Positions 10,804-23,449 of a DNA stretch of 64,000 bases are shown here, one piece after another. The DNA is from Pyrenopolyporus hunteri (lineage: Eukaryota; Ascomycota; Sordariomycetes; Xylariales; Hypoxylaceae): NCBI GenBank assembly GCA_902806595.1, contig CADCXC010000011.1, forward strand, positions 310,001-374,000, in the 5' to 3' direction. The translations under genes and the position numbers were made by a program. The number at the start of each line of letters is the position of its first letter. The stretch's first letter is position 1. The notes under the pieces were generated by a model that searched no databases, was not told the DNA's origin, and saw only the letters and a program-made list of their open reading frames with translations.

Positions 10804-10965
10804 TGAACTTGTTGACATGCGTTGTCGTGCAGTGGTGTTTTGCGTTTTCGTGTGTGGAGATGGGCGATGTGCTGGCCCGCCAAATTGGCCAATGAACACT
10901 TGGTGTGCCTCTTATCGATAGAATCGCAGCCATTCAGCCGATAGTGGGGGCTATCGAAATTTACG

Positions 10966-10994
10966 ACGCGTACAGGGGTGTGTCTCTCACGCGT
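10966..10994. promoter_or_regulatory. Pair of ACGCGT (MCB) boxes upstream of DUO1
   Basis: Two identical palindromic ACGCGT hexamers, 10966-10971 and 10989-10994. MBF-type control of a mitotic gene is plausible but unproven. They are nearer to DUO1 than to the gene at 11901. Confidence 0.3.
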
Positions 10995-11900
10995 CATGAG
11001 CAAAATACGCGGGTACAGTGACTTGGTTTTTTAATTTTTTATCTAATCGTCGCGTCACAGTAGGGTACGTACCAAAATGACTGTGAGGGGTACATGCCGT
11101 ATCACACAAATTCGGCGCTACAGCCGCGTACTCCGTACACCTTTAGTCGGTTTTACAGCGACCCTGCACAGAGTGAACAGGGGGTGATAAGAATGTGATA
11201 ATAAGGCAGAGGTACCTCCTCCAGCACGTCGGCCGCACGTTCCACCACTGAGTTTTGGGATAGTCAGAGGTGTCCTCCCACCCCCCAAACTTCGCAGCAC
11301 CCCGGCGGCCCAGCCACTTTCAATCTTTACACATCCTGCCACCCGCATCCCTAATTCGATCAAAATTCCCACTACAACTTCATTTCCGCCGTATCAAGCC
11401 ACCAACCCTTATTTCTCTACGCTCCTTGCCGTTAGACTCCGTTCAACTTGGCTTGTTCCACGCGGTCTACCAGCATAGGCGTAGTAGTAACTATTGCTAT
11501 TCATCATTTATTCTATGACCATCTTGTTTCCTTCAATTCACCGTCCAAGGAGACAAGCATATCCCGAGAGGGGGAGGGAAATGAAGACAAACAATTAACG
11601 CGGACCAAGTTACAAGTTCCCGACTAATTATCTCATACCTCCTTCACTCTTCCATCCTTGGCCCTGCTCGTCGACCATCTCTCACCAGCATCTACACTCG
11701 ACTCTAAACTTTTGTTTACCTCTTGTTCAATTGAGGCCGACGCGCGCGCACCGAGTTTGGATGAAATCGATGCTCGGCGAATTGAAAAAAGGTTTCGCAG
11801 TATTCTAGATCTGATAACTCAGCTTGCACGCGCCTTTCGCACATCGGACCGTCAAAGAAAGATTAGGGCAACGCCGCGCCATCTTTGAGACCAAGCAACA

Positions 11901-13289
11901 ATGGCATCCTTTGCAGTCTCAACGCCATCGCCGCCTAGCCGAGTACGCACTCCAGGCACCCCCAAATATGGGTACGGCGATGCCTGGGAACCCTTTTCTC
12001 CCCGCAAGTCCGCTCGCATTTCTGCCCAGCGTGCAAGCCAACGAACTCCCTCTCCTCATGCTCCTTCCCAACACCGCACCCGCGCTTCTACAAAAACCTC
12101 GTCGGATATTTTTTCTACTCCTGCCACTTCCTCACCCAAGAAACGACAGCCAGCCATGGATTCCGTCCGACGCGCATCGGGTGCCTTGACTCACGAATCC
12201 GCGAGCAACGCAGCTGCTTCTCTCGGACTTCCTTCATCTCAACCCAAATCCAAAGCTAGCACCGCAGCTTCCAGAGCCGCAGCCATGCTTCCTACTCCGT
12301 CCAAGACGCCCCGAAAGCAACCGGAGGAGAAATCCGCGGCCGTTCACGCAGTCGCGCGCAATCTGTTCTCCACCGAAATGGACGCGCTTTCCACTCCCAA
12401 GAAGCGAAAGGCCAAGAAGTATACCGGCCTCACGCTAGACAGCTTCACTGCTGAGGATATCGATGATCCGATTGAGATCTTTACCGACTCGCGCGACCGT
12501 GTCCCCGAGACAGACAATACCGTCTCGAATCCCTTCTACGGTGATAACCCCTCATCCTCCACCGCAACGGAACCCGAGCCCCCCAAGAAGCGAGGCCGAG
12601 GCGAGCGAATCATGGTCCCCGGCGAAGGCAAGCAGTCACTTGAGGAAGTTCTCCAGCGAAAGGACGGAATTATTTACGTATTGTAAGTCGTCACCCCACC
12701 TTAGGGCCGCCTATAATTTAGTCAAACTTTTTACTAACAGGTCACGCTACGCAGCCGAGGAAAGAAGATTTTCCGCAAGTTCTCGTCTAATGAAGAGGCA
12801 GACCTGGCCGACGATGCCGATGGAGAGGGTGATGGTACAGAGTTGACCATCACTAGAAGTCCTGGACGTCTTCGTCCGTTAACCCGCTCATCCGTCAAGC
12901 CTCGTCTCCTCTTCCCCTCGAAGGGCAAGAAAGTCACCAAGGCCGCTACTGAGGATGAAGAAGCCGCGACCGACATCGAGGATCGCGTGTTCGACGATAG
13001 CGAAGATGATCAGGCCGAAGACCCCGCAACTCCCAAGGCTATGATTGATGAGAAGCCAGATACACCCGTCGCGCCCCGATTCGCCCCCGCATCACCGCCC
13101 AGCACAGTCCGAGCCCGACGCACCGCCTATCAGTCAAACGTCGACGAATCGCCTATCAAGAGTGCTAAGTCGCGTAGCCCATTCGACGGCTGGCGTCGCT
13201 CTAAGAGCCGAGCCGGACCACACGGTCAGAAGCGAGAGGGCGAGGCGCTAACTAGGCCGGATGAGGCCCCTAAACGCCAGCGTGCCTAG
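11901..13289 (+). CDS. Conserved ascomycete protein of unknown function, nuclear-type
   Basis: Exons 11901..12682 and 12755..13289 give 438 residues; ATG context AACAATGG. The 72-nt intron (GTAAGT...CTAAC...CAG) interrupts a Phe codon. The N-terminus is Ser/Pro/Thr-rich and basic with many TP/SP sites (possible CDK sites) and the motif TPKYGYGDAWEPFSPRKSAR. Recognisable conserved blocks are LLPTPSKTPRK, a KKRKAKKYTG basic patch followed by SFTAEDIDDPIEIFTDSRDR, NPFYGDNP, and across the splice DGIIYVFRGKKIFRKFS. LTRSSVKPRLLFPSKGKK follows. The C-terminus is acidic then basic (GWRRSKSRA, KRQRA). This looks like a family present in many filamentous ascomycetes, but I cannot name a function; nuclear location is inferred from the basic patches. 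Confidence 0.8.
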
Positions 13290-14689
13290 TCGGCGGCCAT
13301 CGGCGAGACCTTGACCCGACTCAAGCGACTGGGGAACTTTAATGGATTGAAATTCCGAGACCCGTCCGCTTGAGTCTTCTTCGTATCTTCGCATCTTCGT
13401 TTCTTTTCCCTATGTGGTTTTGGTTGGCACGGGACATGGCATAGCAAGGGACCAAAAGGGCAATCTTGGTTCTACTGATTTTTTACCAGGAGGTGTTGGG
13501 CGTTGCCCCCGAATGGCAAGCAGGTACTTAGTCGAGAAAGAGCCGCAGAAGGAGTCGCAGAAAAGGAACCGCAGAAAGATTTTGCAAGGTAGATATCTTG
13601 CTGGGCTAATAAGTCCACCCCAGGTAATTGTAACAGGTAGGCGGCTCGGATTAGTATAGCTTGCTTCAGAATGAATCGTTTGTTTTCTAGCATGCTTTGA
13701 TGACTTTGGCCGTATCTTGAGCAGGTGGCATTATGAAAAAGAAAAAGGAAAAAAAAAAAAAAAGATTTTGGACCGCATGATTCCGTTGCCGCAAGACCCG
13801 TTGATTTGAAGCTATCCCTACATGTACCTATGCAATATCTCCTTAGAGATCCGACGCAGGTTGTCTCCTGACTACCTGGCTACTTACCTAAGTAGCAAGA
13901 TACATACAATCCCCAGTGGACAATGTAACATAAATCAGTCTTCATACCCATGGCAAGTTTGAGGGGTTTGTGTCGATACTGGGGATACTATCTACGTCAA
14001 ACTTGGCTTCGCGCTGGAAAGCAACATGGATATTCAGAATATCCAAATAAAAAACCAGCATTTCTTAACATCCCTCTCCCTCAAATTCTATATCAACCTG
14101 GCATAGATTGATGTATAAGTCGTAGCACGATAACGTTCGATACTCTAGCGGATAACTTACCTCTGTAGTGGAATATCATGGGATGATGCTGTCATGGCGA
14201 GGTTAACCGAGTTTAGATAGGTACTAGGTAGGTACCTAAGCATGGGATCCAGATCTTAATGCACCTAGCTCCGATATCGTAGGGTACCTGGTCGAGGTCC
14301 ATCGTTTGCAGCCTCTACCTATAACACATGTACCTAACCCAGCTCCTTGCCCCTAAGATAGAACGATAGACCACTATTATATAAACCGCTAAAAGAATTA
14401 GGCTTTGGATCACGTCATGTAGCGTATTATGAACAGAGGAAGGTGCAATCCCATATTTGCGATCCTCGCCCCGCCCCCGCGTACCCGAATTTCACGAAGA
14501 CTAAACTTACCCGCAATTTAGCATCCACACACAAAGTTCTATAATCCAACTCTCAACATTTTTTTCTTCCTTGACGCAATTCTCGGCTCTTATAAGGCCT
14601 AGCCCGTTACATTTGCTTCCTTATAGTCCCTATAGCTCCAATTGACCCCGGAATCCCATTCGTAATAGTTATAGTACTAGATATCCATC
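13290..14689. other. Intergenic region upstream of the PBY1-like gene
   Basis: 3' region of the previous gene and promoter of the next. It contains an A-rich tract (about 13736-13764), TACCTAAGTAGC (13886-13897), TAGGTAGGTACCTAAG (14225-14240) and AT-rich DNA to 14689. No credible gene. Confidence 0.6.
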
Positions 14690-17413
14690 ATGCATATCCT
14701 AGTGACAAACGACGATGGCCCGCCGTCACCGACCTCGTCGCCCTATGTACATAGTCTAGTCCGCGAGCTTCAGAAGAAAGGGCATACTGTCTCGGTATGC
14801 CTACCACACACGCAACGTTCCTGGATTGGAAAAGCCCACATGATCGGCCAGACTGTTAAGCCCCTCTACTACCGGCCCTCCGAAACCTTCGACCCTTCCC
14901 CCAGCGCCGCCTCCCGCGCCCAGGGCACCGTATATACGCGACCGAGTAAGGAGAAGAACGAGGAAGAATGGGTTCTCGTAGACGGAACGCCGGCAAGCTG
15001 CGCCCAGATCGGCCTGCACCACTTCTTCCACGAGAAGGGCCCCGTCGACCTCGTAGTGTCCGGACCTAATTACGGCCGGAATACAACGGCCGTGTTCGCA
15101 TTAAGCTCGGGCACATTGGGAGGCGCCCTCGAGGCCGCCGTCTGCAGAAAGAAGGCCATTGCGCTAAGCTACGCCTTCTTCAGCCGTAACCACGACCCTA
15201 CTATCATCGCCGCCACCACTCGGCATAGCGTCCGAGTCATCGAGAAACTATACGCTCAATGGCCGACGGATAATAGCGTCGACCTATACTCGGTCAACGT
15301 GCCGCTCGTTGAGGGCGTCGAGGAACATAAAACGCTGTGGACGGACATGTTGCAGAATTATTGGGGCCGCGACGGAGCTTGTTTCGAGGAGGTCGAAGGG
15401 AGTATCGGCGATGAGGACGAGGAGGAGGAAAGGATACGAGAAAACGAGGAAGCGAGAGCGTCCGGCGGCTCCGACTCAAAAGTAAATGGCGACACGGATG
15501 AAGCAGGCCGGACGCGGTATCCGCATAGGCATTTCAAGTGGGCACCGAGGTTTACGGATGTTTACAAGAGCGTTGAGGAGTCGCCGCCAGGAAACGACGG
15601 GTGGGCGGTGAAGGAGGGTTTCACCAGGTGAGTTCAGGCCTATTCCAAACCCCTCTGCATGCGAGAGCCCGTCTCTGTGTCTCATAACTAACCAATTACC
15701 TACATATACAGCGTAACGCCAATGAAGGCAAATTTCTGGCACGCGGCGACGCATTTGCACGGAGAGGAGTTGAAACTGTGAGTCGTGTCTACTACGTTGA
15801 ACTTGGTTTTAGATGGGGATGGCAGCATCATAGACATCTGGGGCTTGCATGGCCGTATAGCCGGTCCATCAGATAGACAAAACCTCATCCCTCTTCTAAT
15901 CATACGAGAGAGGTGAGCTGCGGCGAAGAGGCTATATAGTGCTCTACGTGCGTCGAGTGCCTGCGGTGCGTGTATGTGTCTTTGATCACGGTTCTCATTT
16001 GTCTTCTCCAGGGATAAACCAGATTCCCAAGGGATGGCAATGTCTACATCGACTTTGATATACCGGCCTAAACAGCATTTCTACGCCTTAATCGCCTACG
16101 AGGATCCCTATGTCCAGCCCCTTATATTGTCTGCCTTGCAGAAACTGTTCCCGCCGGAATCGTACACGCTACTCTCACTACCCGATTCTATACCCCCAGG
16201 TGAACCGGTACCACTTAGCAAGCTGTTACCCGAAGACAGCCATAGCCCAGTGCTTCAGATCACGCCCTACGAAGCCATCGACTGGGACTACGTATACTCG
16301 CACCCAAAGACGTGTCTCGTGAATAGCTACATGTTGCGTAAGGCGTTGATACGAAAGCACTACTTGTCGACCACGGTTGAGCAATGGGTAGCTAAGCACC
16401 CGGAGTCGGTTCTAAAGACACACGTTAAGAGAAGCGAGCCATTCGAACTAGACTACGCCGAGTTCCTCGATGACGCCCTAGTCGAAGCGTTTGATCTACG
16501 TGCGAGCCTCGAGAGAAATTCGCAGCAGGAAGAGGGCCACGAGACGGAATGGTGGATTCTCAAGCCTAGCATGAGCGATAGGGGCCAAGGCATCCGATTG
16601 TTCAGCACGATGGAGGAGCTACAAAGCATCTTCGACGAGTGGGAAGAGAACATGCCGGATAGCGAGGATGAGGACGAAGATAATGTCGGAGATGGGGGCG
16701 GAGGGGATGACGCGGTCCCCCAGGGGCACAACGACATTACGACATCGCATCTTCGTCACTTCGTGGCTCAGCCCTACATTCACCCGCCACTGCTGCTGCC
16801 CGGCGATAACCGCAAGTTCCACATCCGCACGTACGTCGCGTGCATTGGCCGCCTCGACGTCTACGTGTACAAGGACATGCTCGCGCTCTTCGCCGGGAAG
16901 CCCTATGCCGCGCCTACCTCATCCTCCTCTGCCACCACTTCTTCCGCGCCACCCATCGACCTCGAAGCCCACCTCACCAACACCTGCCTCCAGCGGTCGG
17001 TGGGCGAGGGCACGGTCCGCCGGTTCTGGGACCTCGCGGGCGTGCCGGCGGCGCAGAAGAGGGACGTGTTCGCGCGCGTGTGCGCCGTCACGGCCGACGT
17101 CTTCGAGGCCGCGGCCGCCGCCATGCGCCAGCACTTCCACCCCCTGCCCAACGCCTTCGAGCTCTTCGGCCTCGACTTCCTGGTCGACGCCGCGGGCACC
17201 CCCTGGCTCCTCGAGGTCAACGCCTTCCCGGACTTCAGGCAGACGGGCGACGACCTGAAGGACTTGGTCGCGGATCTCTGGCGGGAGGTCCTGGGCACGG
17301 CTGCGGTGGGGTTTTTGGGCTTTGGGGAGCTGGGTGAGGGTGAGGGTGATGGGGATGGGGGGTATCCGGAGCGGAAGCTGGTTCATGTGAGGAGGGTTGA
17401 TTTGGGAATGTAG
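14690..17413 (+). CDS. PBY1: SurE-like phosphatase/nucleotidase fused to tubulin-tyrosine-ligase domain (Pby1 family)
   Basis: Exons 14690..15627, 15712..15777 and 16012..17413 give 801 residues. The N-terminal half is a SurE domain: MHILVTNDDG with the metal-binding D8 D9, QRSWIGK, and SGPNYGRNT. The C-terminal half is an ATP-grasp tubulin-tyrosine-ligase domain: FYALIAYEDPYVQPLILSAL, WWILKPSMSDRGQGI, KFHIRTYV, HLTNTCLQ, and FGLDFLVDAAGTPWLLEVNA. The second intron (234 nt) starts at a GTGAGT that overlaps the codon Leu and a TGA; splicing to TTCTCCAG at 16011 keeps frame (LKL-DKPDSQGM). The same SurE-TTL order and a similar length occur in yeast Pby1, which associates with P-bodies and the decapping machinery. 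The alternative is two adjacent genes (SurE ending at 15781, TTL from 16034). The last 600 bp are very GC-rich at codon third positions. Confidence 0.85.
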
Positions 17414-18567
17414 GCTGGTTTCTGCCCGGCTGGGAGTATAGGTTGTCCTTTGATGAGTTTAGGGGTATATTGGGAGGAACATTCACACCGGGTTCGAAGG
17501 AGCTGTACATACATCTCGCTGTATGTACTTACTCACCTGCCTACCTTCTTCCCTATGCATGATATCACGAGGAGCGGTGCCTTTAGACTCGGCTTGACTC
17601 ATCGAGTCTGGGAGGCACAAGATAGGTAGCACATGGCTGCTAGATATATATCTGGATGTTTTATACATGAATATATCCGCAGGTATATAGGGTAACTACC
17701 CGTCTAACTTCGCAAGGATTATCCTGAGTCACGCACGCTAGCCTAGGGCGTCGGGAACGCGAGTGCTACGGCAGTTGGTGATGCTGTGGAACGTTAACTA
17801 AAGTAAAATTACTTAAGACATCTGGCACATGTAGGGGATGTACGTGCGGATAGTCGCGCTCAATAGTTGAACGTGGCTGACTGGGATGGCGCGGAGGAGG
17901 ACGTGTGCCGTGTATAGGCAGAGGTATGTAGGTAGAATGCTCACATGGGTACTTGTATATATGTATGTCCCTATATATGCGTCCTATAAAAATCTCACCA
18001 CGATATCGAGTCTATGCTCTTGTGAAATGTGAATAGGTAGGTAGTTTTAACTCCATATGAACACGTTCTACCGGAGTAATATCGAGCCGTCGGAAGTATG
18101 TAGCGCAAAGTGACAGCTCGGATCCTATTGTCTCTATCTAGCACGATACATATCCTAGCCTAACCGGACCTAGCTACGTGCCTCCTATACAAAGTCCCGT
18201 TTGTGTAACCGCGGCAGGCACGCCGTTTCTTCTCGGCGCCTACCACGCTTTCCCGACCTCCCCTTACCCCTTACCATTGGACGTCGGGAAGGGTCTGGGG
18301 CTGTGGCTGTGCTCGCAGATCTGTATGTACGCAGATTAGCTGGTGTTGGCTTATTGGCTCCCGCGGCTGGCGTGGAGAGACTATTGGATGTTGATGGCGA
18401 GGTGCTTGTGGTCTGGGCTGCGGGCGTGGTATGTAGGTAGACTTTTCTATCTACCTATGTATGCGTGTACTAAGCAACATACTGTCAGGAGACTATTCAC
18501 ACGGGTTGGTATGTAGCAATATACATATGTATGTGGGTGTCTGAGTTGGGTATACGTCTACATAAGC

Positions 18568-18671
18568 TAGGTAGGTAGGTAGGTTAAGTATTCATTATAT
18601 TCAGGCAGATTATTTTCTGCTTATAGGTGGAGCTGAAAGCCATGTACCTACCTACATACCTACCTACCTGG
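18568..18671. repeat. Facing TAGG and CCTA runs
   Basis: A TAGGTAGGTAGGTAGG run (18568-18585) and, about 60 bp later, TACCTACCTACATACC followed by TACCTACC (18645-18670). The two are reverse complements and could pair. Confidence 0.65.
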
Positions 18672-21600
18672 GAGGTACGCATGTAATTTTCGTATGGGTA
18701 TTTGGACAAGACTAAGCGGTGAGATGTCTTTTTTCAGGCTCACCTTCTCTCCCTGCGGAGCGGACTTAACTGTGCTTCTGCGTATAAGGCAGTTATGCAG
18801 ACGGAGCATCTTGTCCTTAAAGATATAGAGCCAAGGACTCTAAGACTTGCCGTATTCGAATTCGCGTGTTCCTACGACTTAGTCATCTTGATGGTTTGCA
18901 CGAACATGAATCAGGCCTGTTATATGTACCTATATATATGTAAGTCCCGATGTCTTAGGACCCAGATCTGTGGACACCCACATGTCCCGCACAGGAGATA
19001 TATTATAGATCTTTTAGTAAGGGGACCAAACTTATTTTTGCACGTTTACGCGAGCGGAGTCTGGAGTACATGTAGTAGCTTTTTATCTTCTATTTAATTA
19101 TTCTTGGTTTGGATCGCCACTTAACATATGTGGTAGGTGCTATCAGGTGAATCCTCGATTCAGGCACGATGGATGACGATAGACAAGAAAACTGGTTTGG
19201 TTGAGGGCTTACAATAGGAGGAGGCCGTCTGACTCGGACTATCGAGCACTGCCACGCCGAATGTGTAGCTACCGTACCTTTGCGCTAAGGTATGTATGCA
19301 TTTGTACACACATACACACGTGTGTAGCGACTCTACTGGATGGGTAGATGCAGGTTCGGACCCGGGACCGCGGTGAGGAGCCAAGGAGGTTGGAGATTTG
19401 AGATTTTACGCGGGAAGCAACAATGTCATCTTGTGCGATTGGGTACGACAGCTTCTTGCACAGCCCCCCGGATGTGTTTTATGTCCGGCCTCTTCCTATC
19501 TATTGGACGCCCGACCTTGATTCATGATAGTGTTGTTTCTTGTTTTATTTCGAAACATGAGTTCTTTTTTTTTGTTTGACTTGGAAAATGTCGAAGAAAG
19601 ATGGTGGTGTTGATATATTTTAGAGAGGCAAGATAAACGATGTAAGAACCCCGGTCTTGGCATGTTGTACATTGCAGCGTGTTTTCAGAACCCACCGGAT
19701 TAATTGCTGCGCCTCTGGTTTGCAGATGCGTGCGGCAATGCTACGAGATTTATATTACATCTCGGTCCTACGGTGGTGGAAAGGTGTAATTCTTGTATAT
19801 AAAGATATATTACTGCGAGTTGTGCCGAGTATGTAGTTAGCTTAATATAATGGTAATTACTAAAATAACATGAATAGGAGATATGTAAATGAAATGTATT
19901 TTTTTTCAACAAGTTTGGGACTCTACTCGAGAATTTTTACCGCGTGGTTTTACGAAGACCGATACGAAGAAATCATATGTTGGTGATATGAGCGCTTTCA
20001 TGTACACAATCTTTACGACTGAGCCGTAACCAAGTGTCTGATGGAGCCCGCAAGTTTTTCAAAAGTACCGACATGGCGAAAAGATGAATCCACACGAGAC
20101 GAATATTTTGCGGAATTTGCCTATGGTGCCAGCGATTTGGGATCCGTTGACGATCCCCTGCAGGGAGCTTACTATTTTGCTGCTACACCACCCGACAAAC
20201 ATCCCCCTGCCGTGGATGGTCGCAGAGGATCGTTAGGATGCTCCACGCTATCATTGAGACATTTCCACCCGAACATGTTGTTCGTCGTAAACATTTGACA
20301 TTGAGGGAGAATCTGCCTTAAGGCAGCCCCCCCTTATGCAACGAGGTGAAGATCGGAGAAGTTACTTAATTTTGATTAAGTTTTAGGAAGATCGTCTCTG
20401 CCGAGCTTCGATCACGATAACCTAAGCGGTAGTCTAAACTGGGGTTGCCTTCCATTAGCATTGAAACTATGATACGTAATAAAAGAGACCAAGGCGCGGA
20501 CGTACGGGACGCGTCGATAGACGGACGATACGTATCCGCCATTCCCCATATTTCTCACATGTGAAATCAATGCACTGGTTTGGCTAATATGTAAGATGAT
20601 CTAATTCGTATAGTTGCGCTTTTAATACCCTCGATGGAGAGCATTTTAATTTTGTCCTTGATGATATGACGGGAACTAAAATATACGACCCCCGAGTTTT
20701 ATTTGAGGGTCCTTTAGGTAAAGATAGGTTATAGGATGGGCTCTACGTGGGAAAAAGGGGAAAGGATTACTCAGAACCTGCGTCTAGCTGACTGCAAGCC
20801 ACCCTTCCTGCCAGAGCCTATTGTCAAATGGAATATCGACAAGAGCGTAGCATCTGAGCTGCTTCCCACGTAGTCAGAGGGAATAAGATTGGTTCCTTGT
20901 ATTCCACGTGGGCTGAACGTGCAGAAGATACGGGCTACTCCTTGCGTAACAGTCCTATTAGTGATACTAACAGTTACAATTGCCAATGCCTTTCCGTCCT
21001 AGCACAGCAAGGCTGACGTAACTGGCTCGGCTGGTTCGTCGACGATGTATCCCCTAGTTACTGAATTGGCTACCAAACGGCCTCGAGTTAGGGAACGACG
21101 TCGACGAGAATAACCTGGGGATAAAAGTCACAAGATTCTCGAAGAGCGCATTTGGTGTTCCTGACAAGAACTGTGTTTGGAGTCCTCTTGGCTGAACTCA
21201 TAGGCGTGTTGCCAAGCATATGTGGGTAGGCTACCTACTTCAAGCATGAGTCGGGTACCTATGTAGGTAGTTGTTCGATAGTATGAAGCCCAACCAAGGT
21301 TAGAGATTGTACGACATGCAACGGATACATACCTAGGTATGTAGGATAGATGGTATATAAGGTATCTATCTACATACTATGTGTTTGGACCGCAAGCTAG
21401 TTCCTTTTGAGAAAGTAAGAGACAGAGGTTGAACTTAAGTGGTCATCGTTTAGAATGATAAAAGATAATGGATAAGTTAGGTAGGTATTTGCGGTGTCTA
21501 TTCCGTAAAAGTCGTTGGTCAGCATAAAATCCAACTCAAAGGGAATATAACAAACTTGAGGCTGACTTATACAATAGGTACCTAGGTAGGCAGTAAGATT

Positions 21601-23416
21601 CGCTGATTGCCTCTTACATCTACGTACATGACCATACATAGCAATTGTCTACCTTTGGGGTATATAGGAGTAGGCATCTAGATATATGACGCCTCCTTAA
21701 AAATATAGGCTTTCGCCATCACACCGTTGGACTCGAGGGGCTCAAACCTTAGAGAACTAGACTCGACTAGCTTCAGCCTCCAAGAAAGTCCAGATTCTTC
21801 TTCGAGGGAGGCGACTATTGTCATTAGGTGCGGTACACGGGTACACGATACACAAGACCAAATGAATAGGTCGGTACCTACACAAATTCTTAGTTGTGCA
21901 AGATCGAGATGAGTGAGGCCCGGAACAAAAAATGAAAAATGAAAAAATAAAATAGAAAAGCGACATGGCGTCCTATGTAGTTGCCCTTCAAAATGTTCGA
22001 TGAAGTGCACTGCACTGCCTCCCTTGGCGCTCTCTGATTCGCCGAGAGCAGCCCACTGTTACCCTGACGAGTAATAACCGGCCGCCACGGGGGTACATCA
22101 GCATATGTATATGTATGCGCGCTACATGTACTTATGCGTGTACAATACGTAGGTACCTACGACCTACGTCTGCATATATGTACCGTACATATTGTATATA
22201 CGTACGAAATGGGGGTTCAACAAGAATAGTTCCAAGATGGGCGAACAAGAATGACACGATGACCCATGCAGGCTTTTTTATCCCTAGGCCGGTTTACTTC
22301 CTTCACTTCTATACCTAGATCGTTTGTTACCGGGCTTACCAAGACCGACCACGCTGTTCGAGGCCTTGTTGTACCAGGTGACAACTAACAATGCTGAGCA
22401 AACTCCGTTACGACGATGCTATGGGGCCTTGGTAGGTGTTGGAGCGCGGCACCTTTTTGGCTGATACGGCCAAGTAGAGGCCCTGTTTTCTTGTCTTTTC
22501 TTGTCTTGCGCTATCGTGGAAGGTTCAATCTTTAAAAGGTATCCTCTATTTCTTGGTCTAATATCTCTCCCATGTATGCATCATCCGGTATCTATAAAGG
22601 TACCTATATACCTACACACCGGCTTAGGAAATAGCAGGTAATACAACATATATACGCACCTTGGAGACGATAGAGTTAGCAATTGGCTAGATCTGATTGA
22701 CTAGTTTGGTTTTGAGGCGCAACAGACTTCCGCTAGGAGCAAGGGACTAAGGGACTAAAGGGGACTTGTCTATTAACACAAGCACTTGGCTTGACATGCT
22801 GGTTAGGGTAGCGTGTTTCGACGCCGCGATCAAGGTTGCTCCCACGTACCTTCACGCCCCTAGCCACGTACATCCGTATACAATGCAGTACAATAGGTAC
22901 CAGCACAGCGCAGTGCAGTGTATATACATACCTGCCGTACCTACCTGGGTACGGACCTTACCTAAGTGGTAGGTACCTGTACGGGCGCCGTGTCAATTGT
23001 CCCTCCATGTCGTTCCTCCCATCTCAGGATATCTTTTATGTACCTCCGTCTTCTATTGGTTTAATTCGTCGTCGCTCTTTTCTCCCATCCAACTTCCTTT
23101 ACACTCCTTTTGCCGGTATGTTGGATTGTTGAAAATCCGGACTCACTCTACCGCCGTCTCCGCCTTAGGTAGTAATTATTCCCTCCCCCTTCTCCCTCTA
23201 CTCTTCTACTTCTTCTTTGTTTGTTAATTCCATATTCCCACCTCAACCCCAGAATCGGGCACTGGGTCTCAAGGAGGAAGCCTGGGATCGTTGTGTGTGT
23301 GTGAGACAAACAAAATTGCTCCCTCGCCCTGCTCACGACGTCCACTCACCTGCTTCTTCCACAGGTGTATTATCACCGCCTACTTACCTACTCCTGTTGA
23401 TCCTTGGGACTGGATT

Positions 23417-23449
23417 GGCTACCTTGGGGCTACCTTGGGGCTACCTTGG
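23417..23449. repeat. Three copies of an 11-bp tandem repeat
   Basis: GGCTACCTTGG is repeated three times in the probable leader or promoter region of the Ca2+-ATPase gene. Confidence 0.8.

Larger units (their letters stand above)
10490..11900. promoter_or_regulatory. Divergent intergenic region between DUO1 and the 11901 gene
   Basis: A 1.4-kb gap with promoters and 5' leaders. Two perfect ACGCGT boxes lie 18 bp apart (10966-10971 and 10989-10994), about 480-500 bp upstream of DUO1. A 9-bp tandem TCTAAGGTA repeat is at 10777-10803. Pyrimidine-rich DNA from about 11270 to 11660 probably belongs to the leader of the 11901 gene. No credible coding frame. Confidence 0.55.

Noticed and set aside
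19340..19385. Possible tRNA B-box (AGGTTCGGACCCGGG)
   Set aside because: No acceptor stem, anticodon stem or A-box can be arranged around it.
20041..20298. 85-codon open frame beginning MEPASFSKVPTW
   Set aside because: Short, no family resemblance, no intron or neighbour support, in a gene-poor region.
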